Positions 1 to 5,920 of a stretch of DNA of 16,891 nucleotides are shown in pieces. Origin of the DNA: Bacteroidota bacterium (GTDB lineage Bacteria; Bacteroidota; UBA10030; UBA6906). The stretch spans positions 1 to 16,891 of the forward strand of contig JAERML010000009.1 in assembly GCA_016844425.1 (NCBI GenBank). The letters run 5' to 3'. The stretch's first letter is position 1. Each line of letters opens with the position of its first letter. The notes under the pieces were generated by a model. The model made no database searches and was not told where the DNA came from. It saw only the letters and a list, made by a program, of their open reading frames with translations. Position numbers and translations under genes: made by a program.

Positions 1-152
1 TCCTTGCTTGCATCGGAGAGCGTGAAGAGTTTGTTCCCCGTGACATCGAGTCTGCCAAAGACACGGATAGAAACAATGTTGAGCAAAACGAGGATGCCGG
101 CAATGATGCCGACTTTCAACAGGGTCTGTGATTTCAGAGTGCGAGAGGTCAT
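1..152 (-). CDS. GldG-like ABC transporter auxiliary protein, N-terminal part (runs off the left edge)
   Basis: Only the first 50 codons are present, starting at the ATG whose complement is at 150-152. The start reads MTSRTLKSQTLLKV, followed by one hydrophobic segment (about residues 13-28) and then a stretch ending GNKLFTLSDASK. A single N-terminal membrane helix followed by '(D/V)TGNKLFTLS(D)' is characteristic of the GldG/ABC_transp_aux family, an extracytoplasmic partner of ABC-2 type exporters. The gene begins 7 bp after the stop of the GldF-like permease and follows the ATPase gene, which is the usual A-F-G order. No strong Shine-Dalgarno is visible, so translation may be coupled to the permease. 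The rest of the protein lies outside the window, so full length and C-terminal anchor cannot be judged. Confidence 0.8.
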   Translation of the reverse strand, partial: MTSRTLKSQTLLKVGIIAGILVLLNIVSIRVFGRLDVTGNKLFTLSDASK

Positions 153-159
153 GGGTTGA

Positions 160-876
160 TTACCACTTGCGACGTTCGAGTGAGACTGTTGCCAGAAAGA
201 GCGAGAAACCAAGGAGCGAACCGAAGTAGATGATATTTCGTGAATCGATGACACCCCGCGCGATGTTCGAGAAATGATAATCGATGGCGAGGAACTCGAT
301 GGTGGAGGCGAACCCTTCGGGAACGTAGATCAGGATTTTGTCCATCATAAAGAGAGCGAACACGATCAGGAAGCTGAGGATGAACGCAATGATCTGATTC
401 TCGGTAAGACTGGAGGCGAGCAGGCCGATCCCGATATAGACAGCACCCATCAACAATAGACCCAGGTATCCGGTAAAGACGGGTCCCATGTCTATCTTGC
501 CAATCGTCATGACGGAGATGAGGTATAAAAGCGTTGGTGCGAGGGTTGCAGCAAGCAACGTCCAGGCGGCGAGGAACTTCCCCAACACAATCTCCACATC
601 GCGGACCGGTTTTGTGGCAAGGAGTTCCAGTGTGCCCGATTTCTTTTCCTCGGCCAGGAGACGCATGGTTATGGCCGGAACGAAAAACAGGAAAATGAGC
701 GGGACCAGCTCGAAGACGATGCGGAGCGAGGCCACATTCATCAGAAACAGGTTGCTGGTGAAAAACCAGCCAATGATGGCCAGGAACACCACGATCACAA
801 CATACGCCACCGGTGAATTGAAGTAGGATCGGAGCTCGCGGCGATAGATGGGAAAGACATTCGATAGTGCAATCAT
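160..876 (-). CDS. ABC-2 type transporter permease, GldF-like
   Basis: This 238-residue integral membrane protein has about six hydrophobic segments (near residues 20-45, 55-72, 102-125, 135-155, 162-180 and 215-232). The N-terminus (IYRRELRSYFNSPVAYV) and the motif EEKKSGTLELLATKPV are typical of the ABC-2 permease family related to GldF, where the permease pairs with a GldA-type ATPase and a GldG protein. It probably forms the membrane channel of an exporter. In gliding Bacteroidetes the complex is linked to motility, but homologues are widespread in non-gliding bacteria, so motility should not be assumed. It lies 15 bp after the ATPase stop codon and 7 bp before the GldG-like start, so all three are almost certainly one transcript. 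Length is normal for the family. Confidence 0.9.
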   Translation of the reverse strand: MIALSNVFPIYRRELRSYFNSPVAYVVIVVFLAIIGWFFTSNLFLMNVASLRIVFELVPLIFLFFVPAITMRLLAEEKKSGTLELLATKPVRDVEIVLGKFLAAWTLLAATLAPTLLYLISVMTIGKIDMGPVFTGYLGLLLMGAVYIGIGLLASSLTENQIIAFILSFLIVFALFMMDKILIYVPEGFASTIEFLAIDYHFSNIARGVIDSRNIIYFGSLLGFSLFLATVSLERRKW

Positions 877-891
877 GAGTCTTGAGAGCTG

Positions 892-1833
892 TTATGTCGT
901 AAGTTTATGGAAGACCTCTTCGAGGCTTGTGGTTTTTCGGTGCATTTCCAGCAAAACCCAGCCCTCAGCGACCGCTAGCCTGAACGCTGCCTCCCGGATG
1001 TCAGCCCCTTTTTCAATGTGAATAGTATAGCGGCTGACAGAGTCCTTTTGCGAAACGAGTTCCACGGCAGTTACCGGGCCAAGGGCACGGAGTTTGGGAG
1101 ACACTTGGTCAACAGGATTCGCCACACCCGTTCTTAACTCGAGGCTGATGGATTCAGCACCCTGGAAATCCTGTCGAAGCTGTTCTGGGGTCCCGTCAGC
1201 AACAATCTTTCCCTCGTTTATTATCAGGACACGATCGCAGGTGGCCTGAACTTCCGAGAGAATATGAGTGGAGAGAATGACGGTCTTTGCCCTTCCCAAC
1301 TGGCGGATCAGATTGCGGATTTCGACGATCTGATTGGGGTCGAGGCCACTCGTCGGTTCATCGAGGATCAAGACATCCGGCTCGTGCACCATTGCCTGCG
1401 CAAGTCCCACGCGCTGACGGTATCCCTTGGAGAGTTCGCCGATATCCTTGTGTCGCACCTCCTCCAATCCGCAGACATGGGCCATCTCCTTGACACGATG
1501 CTTCATCTGCCCGCCCTTCAAGCCGTGGAGCTGTGCAGAGTATTCAATATAGTCAAGGACATTCATGTCGAGATAGAGAGGATTCATCTCCGGAAGATAT
1601 CCGACTTTCTTTCGGACATCGAGGGAACTGCGCGAAATATCGAGTCCATCCACCTCCACGTGACCTGCAGAGGGAGGCATGTAGCAGGTCAGGATTTTCA
1701 TGGTCGTTGTTTTCCCGGCACCATTCGGGCCCAGGAAGCCGAGAATTTCTCCCGTCTTCACATCGAACGAGATGTCATCGATTGCCTTCTGTTCACCATA
1801 GAATTTGGTGAGGTTGCGGACTGCTATAGACAT
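892..1833 (-). CDS. ABC transporter ATP-binding protein, GldA-like
   Basis: This 313-residue nucleotide-binding subunit powers the neighbouring permease. Walker A is GPNGAGKTT (residues 35-43). The Q-loop region reads YLPEMNPLY, with Glu where many ABC proteins have Gln, as is common in the GldA branch. The signature is LSKGYRQR (134-141), Walker B is VLILDEP (154-160), the D-loop SGLD is at 162-165 and the switch histidine is His190. After about residue 215 there is an extra C-terminal domain of roughly 95 residues, ending in a conserved-looking 'TSLEEVFHKLT', as in GldA/CcmA-type exporters. It is a cytoplasmic protein that should act as a dimer with the permease. All catalytic motifs are intact. 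The start ATG (complement 1831-1833) gives the expected N-terminus MSIAVRNLTKFYG. Confidence 0.93.
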   Translation of the reverse strand: MSIAVRNLTKFYGEQKAIDDISFDVKTGEILGFLGPNGAGKTTTMKILTCYMPPSAGHVEVDGLDISRSSLDVRKKVGYLPEMNPLYLDMNVLDYIEYSAQLHGLKGGQMKHRVKEMAHVCGLEEVRHKDIGELSKGYRQRVGLAQAMVHEPDVLILDEPTSGLDPNQIVEIRNLIRQLGRAKTVILSTHILSEVQATCDRVLIINEGKIVADGTPEQLRQDFQGAESISLELRTGVANPVDQVSPKLRALGPVTAVELVSQKDSVSRYTIHIEKGADIREAAFRLAVAEGWVLLEMHRKTTSLEEVFHKLTT

Positions 1834-1863
1834 GATTGCTCTGTGAGTTGTTCTCGTGTCGAC

Positions 1864-1895
1864 AGATTGGCGTTCGACTGCAGTGCGACCAATCT
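1864..1895 (-). other. Imperfect inverted repeat between the PspC and ABC-ATPase genes
   Basis: AGATTGG at 1864-1870 pairs with CCAATCT at 1889-1895, extended by two further pairs after a one-base bulge, with CTGCAG in the loop. It lies in the roughly 110-bp leader between the PspC-domain gene and the ATPase gene. No T-run follows on the minus strand, so it does not look like an intrinsic terminator. It could be an mRNA-stabilising stem or an operator, or it could be chance. Nothing else coding is seen between 1834 and 1944. Confidence 0.25.
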
Positions 1896-1944
1896 AAGAA
1901 AACGTGCCAAGAAAATCAAGATGCAGACAGGTCGATGTAACGGG

Positions 1945-2133
1945 CTATTGCCTTCGTGGGATGATTGCCCACGCGACGAGATAGCCGAGAGTGAACGGAA
2001 GAAATCCTGTAATGATGGCAAGAATGACGACAACAAGACGAACAACCGTTGCGTCAACCGCGAGATAGTCGGCAATGCCACCGCATACACCACCAATTTT
2101 CTTATCGGATGAGGAGAGGAAGAGTCGTTTCAT
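1945..2133 (-). CDS. PspC-domain small membrane protein
   Basis: This is a 62-residue protein starting MKRLFLSSSDKKIGGVCGGI. The motif KKIGGVCGGIADYLAVDATVVR, followed by one long hydrophobic helix (about residues 32-55) and a short basic tail (IIPRRQ), is the PspC domain. It is known from the phage-shock protein C family and from many one-domain envelope proteins. I chose this start rather than the one 24 codons upstream because AAGGAGA lies 10 bases before it (2144-2150), and because PspC proteins normally begin just before the SS..KKIGGVCGG motif. It lies 44 bp after the amidase stop and about 110 bp before the ATPase gene on the same strand. Role: probably envelope-stress or membrane-associated signalling; the exact partner is unknown. 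Confidence 0.85.
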   Translation of the reverse strand: MKRLFLSSSDKKIGGVCGGIADYLAVDATVVRLVVVILAIITGFLPFTLGYLVAWAIIPRRQ

Positions 2134-2143
2134 TGTCTGATTG

Positions 2144-2150
2144 TCTCCTT
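2144..2150 (-). promoter_or_regulatory. Ribosome binding site that decides the PspC start
   Basis: Read on the minus strand this is AAGGAGA, 10 bases before the ATG at 2133. No comparable site precedes the longer possible start at 2205, so the short 62-codon form is preferred. Confidence 0.6.
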
Positions 2151-2177
2151 GTTGAGTGTGCTTGAAAAAAACTGTCA

Positions 2178-3599
2178 TCACATCCTTGGACGCCGCGTGT
2201 GCCAATCAGTCAGCGTTTGATAAGCGTGCGCCAGTTCGAGAACATTCGCTTCCTCCATCGGAGGGCCTATGATCTTCAGACCGATCGGAAGACCGTCTTT
2301 GTTGAACCCGCATGGAACAGAGGCCGCAGGGAGTCCGAGCAAATTCTCGGCCGCCTCAATAGAATTGCCTCCTCGAAATATCGACTCCATGTCCGCTTCT
2401 ATGGATGGCGCACATTGCAGTGTGCTAGACCCGAGAATGATATCATAACGGCTGAAGAGTAGAGCGAAATCCCGAGCAATGATGGTTCGGAGGCGCTGAC
2501 ATCGGAGATAGTCCACGGCGGTGATCAGTTGGCCGCCGAGTAATTCGCCTCTTCGGTCAGGATCGATGATACCATCGAGCTTGCCAGCGCGAACCAGCGG
2601 CTCGAATGCCGACGCTTCCTCCGCGGCGATAATGGTTCCAGCAATGGTTTCGTATGGGTGTGAGGGTAGAAGGATCTCATTGGCAGTGATGCCAATGCCG
2701 CCAAGTGTCTGCAAGGCGCGGGAAAAGGCAGCAGCCACGTCGGATTCGCCCCACCGGGCGTAGTCCTCCTTGACGAACCCAACGCGTAGAGTGCGAACCT
2801 TCTCAGCCGCCTTTGCAAACGAAGGGCGGAAAGGTGCCTCCACGGTGCATATGTCATCGGGATCTTTTCCCTTCAGCGCATCAAAGACGATGGAGGAGTC
2901 ACGCGCCGTCCGTGTAAGAAAGCCGACCTTGTCCATAGTCCAGGAAAGCGCCATTACCCCCACTCTGCTGATGCGGCCGAAGGAAGGTCTCAAACCGGTT
3001 ACTCCGCAAAAGGAAGCGGGAGTCATGATTGATCCCCATGTTTCAGTGCCGAGCGCAAACACAGCAAGGCCGGCAGCCACTGCCGCACCCGAGCCACTGG
3101 ATGATCCGCCCGACCAGCGTTGAAGGTCCCATGGTGTTCGACAGGCGCCTGTTGCACTTGCTGTGGGTGGGCCGCCGGCGATCTCGCTCATGGCACATTT
3201 GCCAAGAAGGATGGCCCCGGCGTCATTCAGCTTGCGAATAACGGTGGCATCTTCATCGAATGTCTGATTTTGATATGGCTGTGCTCCCCACGTTGTTGGA
3301 TATCCTTTGACGGCAAAGAGGTCTTTGGCGGCGAACGGAATTCCGTGCAAGGGCCCTCGACTGAGCCCTGCGTTCACTTCCTTGTCCGCCTGTGCTGCCT
3401 GCTTCAACGCAAGTTCCGGTGTTGTAGAGACAAATGCATTCAAACGCGGTGACAATTTCTCAATGCGGTCAAGGTACGCTTCCGTAAGGCGGACGGCAGT
3501 GACCTGTCGGCGTTTGATTAATCGAGAGAGTTCGGTGATCGGTGCAAACAGAATATCTTCTGTAATCATAGGCGCGTTGAAAGCTCGCTGCTGTAACAA
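2178..3599 (-). CDS. Amidase (amidase-signature family), main catalytic part
   Basis: This 473-codon frame carries the whole amidase-signature domain, which hydrolyses amide bonds with a Ser-cisSer-Lys triad. By the family pattern the triad is Lys92 (HGIPFAAKD), Ser167 (WSGGSSSGSGAA) and Ser190 (GTETWGSIMTPA). All three are present. The nucleophile loop reads TWGS instead of the common T/D-x-GGS, which I believe occurs in one secreted amidase branch. The frame opens only with a TTG (complement 3597-3599) that has no convincing Shine-Dalgarno. The true N-terminus is very probably the Tat-like ORF at 3566-3853, one frame away: joining the two near 3597 would give about 558 residues, as expected for this branch. 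It is therefore best read as a frameshifted gene or a sequence with a one-base error. Substrate unknown; GatA is unlikely, since no gatB or gatC is nearby. Confidence 0.88.
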   Translation of the reverse strand: MLQQRAFNAPMITEDILFAPITELSRLIKRRQVTAVRLTEAYLDRIEKLSPRLNAFVSTTPELALKQAAQADKEVNAGLSRGPLHGIPFAAKDLFAVKGYPTTWGAQPYQNQTFDEDATVIRKLNDAGAILLGKCAMSEIAGGPPTASATGACRTPWDLQRWSGGSSSGSGAAVAAGLAVFALGTETWGSIMTPASFCGVTGLRPSFGRISRVGVMALSWTMDKVGFLTRTARDSSIVFDALKGKDPDDICTVEAPFRPSFAKAAEKVRTLRVGFVKEDYARWGESDVAAAFSRALQTLGGIGITANEILLPSHPYETIAGTIIAAEEASAFEPLVRAGKLDGIIDPDRRGELLGGQLITAVDYLRCQRLRTIIARDFALLFSRYDIILGSSTLQCAPSIEADMESIFRGGNSIEAAENLLGLPAASVPCGFNKDGLPIGLKIIGPPMEEANVLELAHAYQTLTDWHTRRPRM

Positions 3600-3853
3600 A
3601 ATGCAGGTGAAAGGCTGTTCGGAAGATCGTTCGCACGGAGGGAAGAGAGCCTCTCCTCGTGCTTCGAAAGAAATCCCGCCGTGAGTCTCTTCTCTTCCGG
3701 TGTAAGGAAGCGACCGGCAATGGAATCAGGGATAGTAGGATTAGAGGTTCTCTGTTCCGTCTGTGGTATTTCAGCCGTACTGTCTCGTGAGGCTGGAAGA
3801 ACAGCAGAGGTTATCAGAAGGGTTGTGAATGCTCGGCGAGTTAATCGCTCCAT
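3566..3853 (-). CDS. N-terminal part of the amidase with Tat-like signal, separated by a frameshift
   Basis: This 95-codon frame starts MERLTRRAFTTLLITSAVLP, a twin-arginine-like signal (RRAFTTLLI followed by a hydrophobic stretch). It continues with a segment resembling the conserved N-terminal extension of secreted amidases: FLTPEEKRLTAGF, then ERLSSLRANDLPNSLSPAF. It overlaps the catalytic frame by 34 bp and stops at complement 3566-3568. Adding one T in the four-T run of the minus strand (plus-strand AAAA at 3598-3601) would fuse it to the amidase frame. The ATG at complement 3851-3853 is preceded by GGAG at a suitable distance, so this is a plausible real translation start. Whether the break is a sequencing error, a mutation or a recoding site cannot be told from one sequence. 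Confidence 0.65.
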   Translation of the reverse strand: MERLTRRAFTTLLITSAVLPASRDSTAEIPQTEQRTSNPTIPDSIAGRFLTPEEKRLTAGFLSKHEERLSSLRANDLPNSLSPAFCYSSELSTRL

Positions 3854-3894
3854 GGCGTCTCCGGTTGTTGGTCGACTTCGGTTCTGGCTTCAGA

Positions 3895-3923
3895 ATGTTA
3901 GACAATTCTGTTCATAGTGGCAA
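3895..3923 (-). promoter_or_regulatory. Candidate promoter for the amidase operon
   Basis: Read on the minus strand, TTGCCA (3918-3923) is followed after 17 bp by TAACAT (3895-3900), about 40 bp before the amidase N-terminal ATG. Matches to the sigma-70 consensus are 5/6 and 4/6. The housekeeping promoter of this lineage may differ from that consensus, so this is tentative. Confidence 0.3.
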
Positions 3924-4029
3924 GACGCTAGTGGGTTGCACCGCAGAATATGTACCTTTTTACCTGTCGCTGCGCCGGAACGCAGAAAACATGATGAAAT
4001 TATCGCTTTTCGAGCTGAAATCTTTTCTC

Positions 4030-4057
4030 TTGACTTCGTCTCGTGAAAGCGTATATT
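4030..4057 (+). promoter_or_regulatory. Candidate promoter for the plus-strand operon
   Basis: TTGACT (4030-4035) and TATATT (4052-4057) are separated by 16 bp and lie about 85 bp before the first plus-strand ATG. Each hexamer matches the sigma-70 consensus at 5/6 positions. This is a prediction from sequence pattern alone. Confidence 0.35.
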
Positions 4058-4140
4058 GATGCACGGCACGCGGTATGATTTTTGTGAATTACGTGATTTG
4101 CGTTACTTGAAATAGAGCCAACGGAAACAGGGGATCAGAA

Positions 4141-4716
4141 ATGCTCTGGAAACTGCTTTTGCCTTTAGTTTTCCCCATTTGTCTGCTTGCACAACAGGAA
4201 CCCCCTACCTTGGCTCTTTCCCCATATGGCTCATATCACGGATATGGACCTGCACTAGGATTTCGCCCATCTTTTGGTTATGGCTTTCACGTCATCTATT
4301 CGCCACTCCCCCGCACAGCGATAAGCGCCAGGATTTCACTCAGTAGAACAAGCGTCGAGTTTGACCTCATCAACGCACAAGACCGCATTGATGTTGGTGT
4401 CATATCCTATCAGCTCGGGATTCGGCAACAAACAGCAAGTGTGGGCTCACTATTCGATATCGACCTTTCGGGAAACGTGGGGATGATCCGCTTTGTGAGG
4501 GAGGCAAAAACGATCTCCCTTGGTGCTCTCGGCACCACTGTCATCCCAGAGAAAACAGATACTCGTTCCATTTACAGCGTTGGCGTGATACTTTCTCGCG
4601 CAATAGGTTCGAGGGTTTCGATCGACGTCATGCCCGAGGTTCAGTTTATCTCTCCACTCTCGGAACGACAAGGGAACTATTCAATTTCTGGAGGGCTTGC
4701 CATTGGTATTCTCTAG
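4141..4716 (+). CDS. Secreted beta-barrel-like protein of unknown function
   Basis: This 191-residue protein starts with a signal peptide (MLWKLLLPLVFPICLLAQ, cleavage probably near residue 17). The rest alternates polar and hydrophobic residues in short strands rich in Gly, Ser, Tyr and Phe (for example FRPSFGYGFHVIYSP and SISGGLAIGIL at the end). It has no long helix after the signal. This fits a small outer-membrane beta-barrel of about eight strands, but I recognise no named family. It is the first gene after the divergent promoter region and its 3' end overlaps the next gene, so the two are probably translated together. The site before the ATG (AGGGGAT) is a weak ribosome binding site. 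Confidence 0.7.
   Translation: MLWKLLLPLVFPICLLAQQEPPTLALSPYGSYHGYGPALGFRPSFGYGFHVIYSPLPRTAISARISLSRTSVEFDLINAQDRIDVGVISYQLGIRQQTASVGSLFDIDLSGNVGMIRFVREAKTISLGALGTTVIPEKTDTRSIYSVGVILSRAIGSRVSIDVMPEVQFISPLSERQGNYSISGGLAIGIL
4690..4695 (+). promoter_or_regulatory. Ribosome binding site inside the first barrel gene, setting the start of the second
   Basis: GGAGGG lies 7 bases before the TTG at 4703 and only 1 base before the TTG at 4697, so 4703 is the better start. The site lies within the 3' end of the upstream gene, consistent with translational coupling. Confidence 0.5.
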
Positions 4717-5281
4717 GCGACTCAGAATTGCGGCTGGCACTTTCATGTCGGTTTTGTGTCTTCTCTCCACTCAGCTGCATGCACAGGAAGTCCCTCAAGA
4801 ACCCGTGGTGCAGGCACCACCGAAGAATCTCATTGATCTCAACGAGGGAGTGTCGTTTGAGATCGCACCTCACACAGGATTGATGGGAAGCAGCGGAACA
4901 TTCGGACTGAAACTCTCGATGAACTACAGTGCATTTACCCTTGAACTCGCCGGCGAACAGGTGATTGGGAGGACAGCCAATCTCTACCCGATCTCGGTAA
5001 ATGCACTCCTCAACTTGAGCACGAGGGGACAACTGATTCCGTACGGTGCCGTTGGTGGCGGTCTCCTGCTGACAGTACCGACGAATACAATTGGTGACCA
5101 AACCGTCTCGACATTGGGAGTGAATTTTGGCGGTGGCGCCCGGTACTACATTACAAAAACCTTTGGCTTCAGGATCGAAGGGAAGCAATATGTTACCAGT
5201 GTTTCAAACGATCGCGAATCAAAAAATGAACTCCTTTTCTTTCAAGAGATCAGCGTCGGCGTCACATTCATGTTACACTAA
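4703..5281 (+). CDS. Outer-membrane beta-barrel-like protein
   Basis: From the TTG at 4703 this is 192 residues. The start is MVFSRRLRIAAGTFMSVLCL, a normal signal peptide ending near LHAQ. The ATG at 4745 would leave an implausibly short signal with no positive charges, and the TTG at 4697 is too close to the GGAGGG site. The mature part consists of short amphipathic strands with glycine-rich turns (YGAVGGGLLL, NFGGGARYYI) and ends in VGVTFMLH. This is the pattern of OmpA-like/OMP_b-brl proteins, with alternating residues and an aromatic near the C-terminus. It overlaps the preceding gene by 14 bp and lies 24 bp before the next, probably in the same operon. Function unknown; it could be a small barrel tied to the haem lipoprotein downstream. 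Confidence 0.72.
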   Translation: MVFSRRLRIAAGTFMSVLCLLSTQLHAQEVPQEPVVQAPPKNLIDLNEGVSFEIAPHTGLMGSSGTFGLKLSMNYSAFTLELAGEQVIGRTANLYPISVNALLNLSTRGQLIPYGAVGGGLLLTVPTNTIGDQTVSTLGVNFGGGARYYITKTFGFRIEGKQYVTSVSNDRESKNELLFFQEISVGVTFMLH

Positions 5282-5305
5282 GTTAGGACAGGACGGAGAC
5301 AATTT

Positions 5306-5866
5306 ATGACACACCGGTACCTCCTTTACATCGCAATTATTGTCAGCATGGCGTTGACCGCGCAAGAATCCGCACGTGCTCAGCTCCGCTATGAGAACAG
5401 TCTGAGCCTTTCGGCCGGCGCCTATGCAGCAAGTGGATTCGGCACGAACCAATTCTTTGGCGTACGGTACAATTATTTCTTTCTCGGGGGGAGGTATTTC
5501 GTGGAAGGTTCGCTGGGGTTTGGCAGTCTCCGCTCCAGAGTGTTGGAGAACGTTGCCAAGTCACAGGTGTTTAGTTCTGAGCGGCTGTACGCATACGAAT
5601 TTGTCTTCGCCTACGATGCATTCCCCTCCGGTTTTCTGCCGTTCTTTGCCTTCGGCGTTGCCGGTCTAAACCAGGGAGGAGAGTCCACGTTTGCCGGTGT
5701 TCTCGGACTCGGCAAGCGAATCCCTTTAGCTGGATTTCTCGGGACCAACCAACTTGGTGTCCGGTACGATATCCGTGACCAGATTTTCTCCCAGAGGATC
5801 AACAACAGCGATCCGTATATCGCACACAACCTGGTCTTCACCTTCGGGTTGCAGTTCTACTTCTAG
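5306..5866 (+). CDS. Outer-membrane beta-barrel protein of unknown function
   Basis: This 186-residue protein has a clear signal peptide (MTHRYLLYIAIIVSMALTAQ, cleavage near ARA-Q). The mature chain starts LRYENSLSLSAGAYAASGFG and ends in LVFTFGLQFYF. An aromatic C-terminal residue in an alternating strand is the classic insertion signal of outer-membrane barrels. The repeated Gly-Phe/Tyr pattern (FFGVRYNYFFLGGRYFVEG) supports about eight strands. It resembles the general 'outer membrane beta-barrel domain' group but no specific member. The ATG at 5306 follows GGAG at about 9 bases. It is the third small barrel in a row and precedes the HzsA-related gene by 54 bp (24 bp if that gene starts at 5891). 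Confidence 0.75.
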   Translation: MTHRYLLYIAIIVSMALTAQESARAQLRYENSLSLSAGAYAASGFGTNQFFGVRYNYFFLGGRYFVEGSLGFGSLRSRVLENVAKSQVFSSERLYAYEFVFAYDAFPSGFLPFFAFGVAGLNQGGESTFAGVLGLGKRIPLAGFLGTNQLGVRYDIRDQIFSQRINNSDPYIAHNLVFTFGLQFYF

Positions 5867-5920
5867 TACAACGAGATACTTGATACAGGTATGTCTCACA
5901 ATTTCATGAGCCGAGGTCAT

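Larger units (their letters stand above)
3854..4140. other. Divergent intergenic region between the minus-strand and plus-strand operons
   Basis: No convincing gene is present in these 287 bases. An open frame at 3829-4059 has no family resemblance and overlaps the amidase N-terminus antisense. The region is richer in A and T than its surroundings and holds one candidate sigma-70-like promoter on each strand (annotated separately), plus a small CTGCG/CGCAG hairpin at 3970-3985. It should contain the transcription starts of both neighbouring operons. Confidence 0.6.

Noticed and set aside
1264..2112. 282-codon open frame on the plus strand
   Set aside because: It lies antisense to the clear ABC ATPase and PspC genes, has no recognisable domain, and its length is explained by the codon pattern of the opposite strand.
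2178..3599. Calling the amidase GatA of the tRNA amidotransferase
   Set aside because: It has a Tat-like N-terminal extension, no gatB or gatC nearby and a TWGS nucleophile loop, all pointing to a secreted amidase instead.
3598..3601. Programmed ribosomal frameshift at the amidase junction
   Set aside because: The run is only four T, with no slippery heptamer, no clear stimulatory stem and no internal Shine-Dalgarno, so an error or mutation is more likely.
4646..5188. 180-codon minus-strand frame
   Set aside because: It is antisense to two signal-peptide-bearing barrel genes, shows no domain and has an unlikely composition rich in Cys and His.
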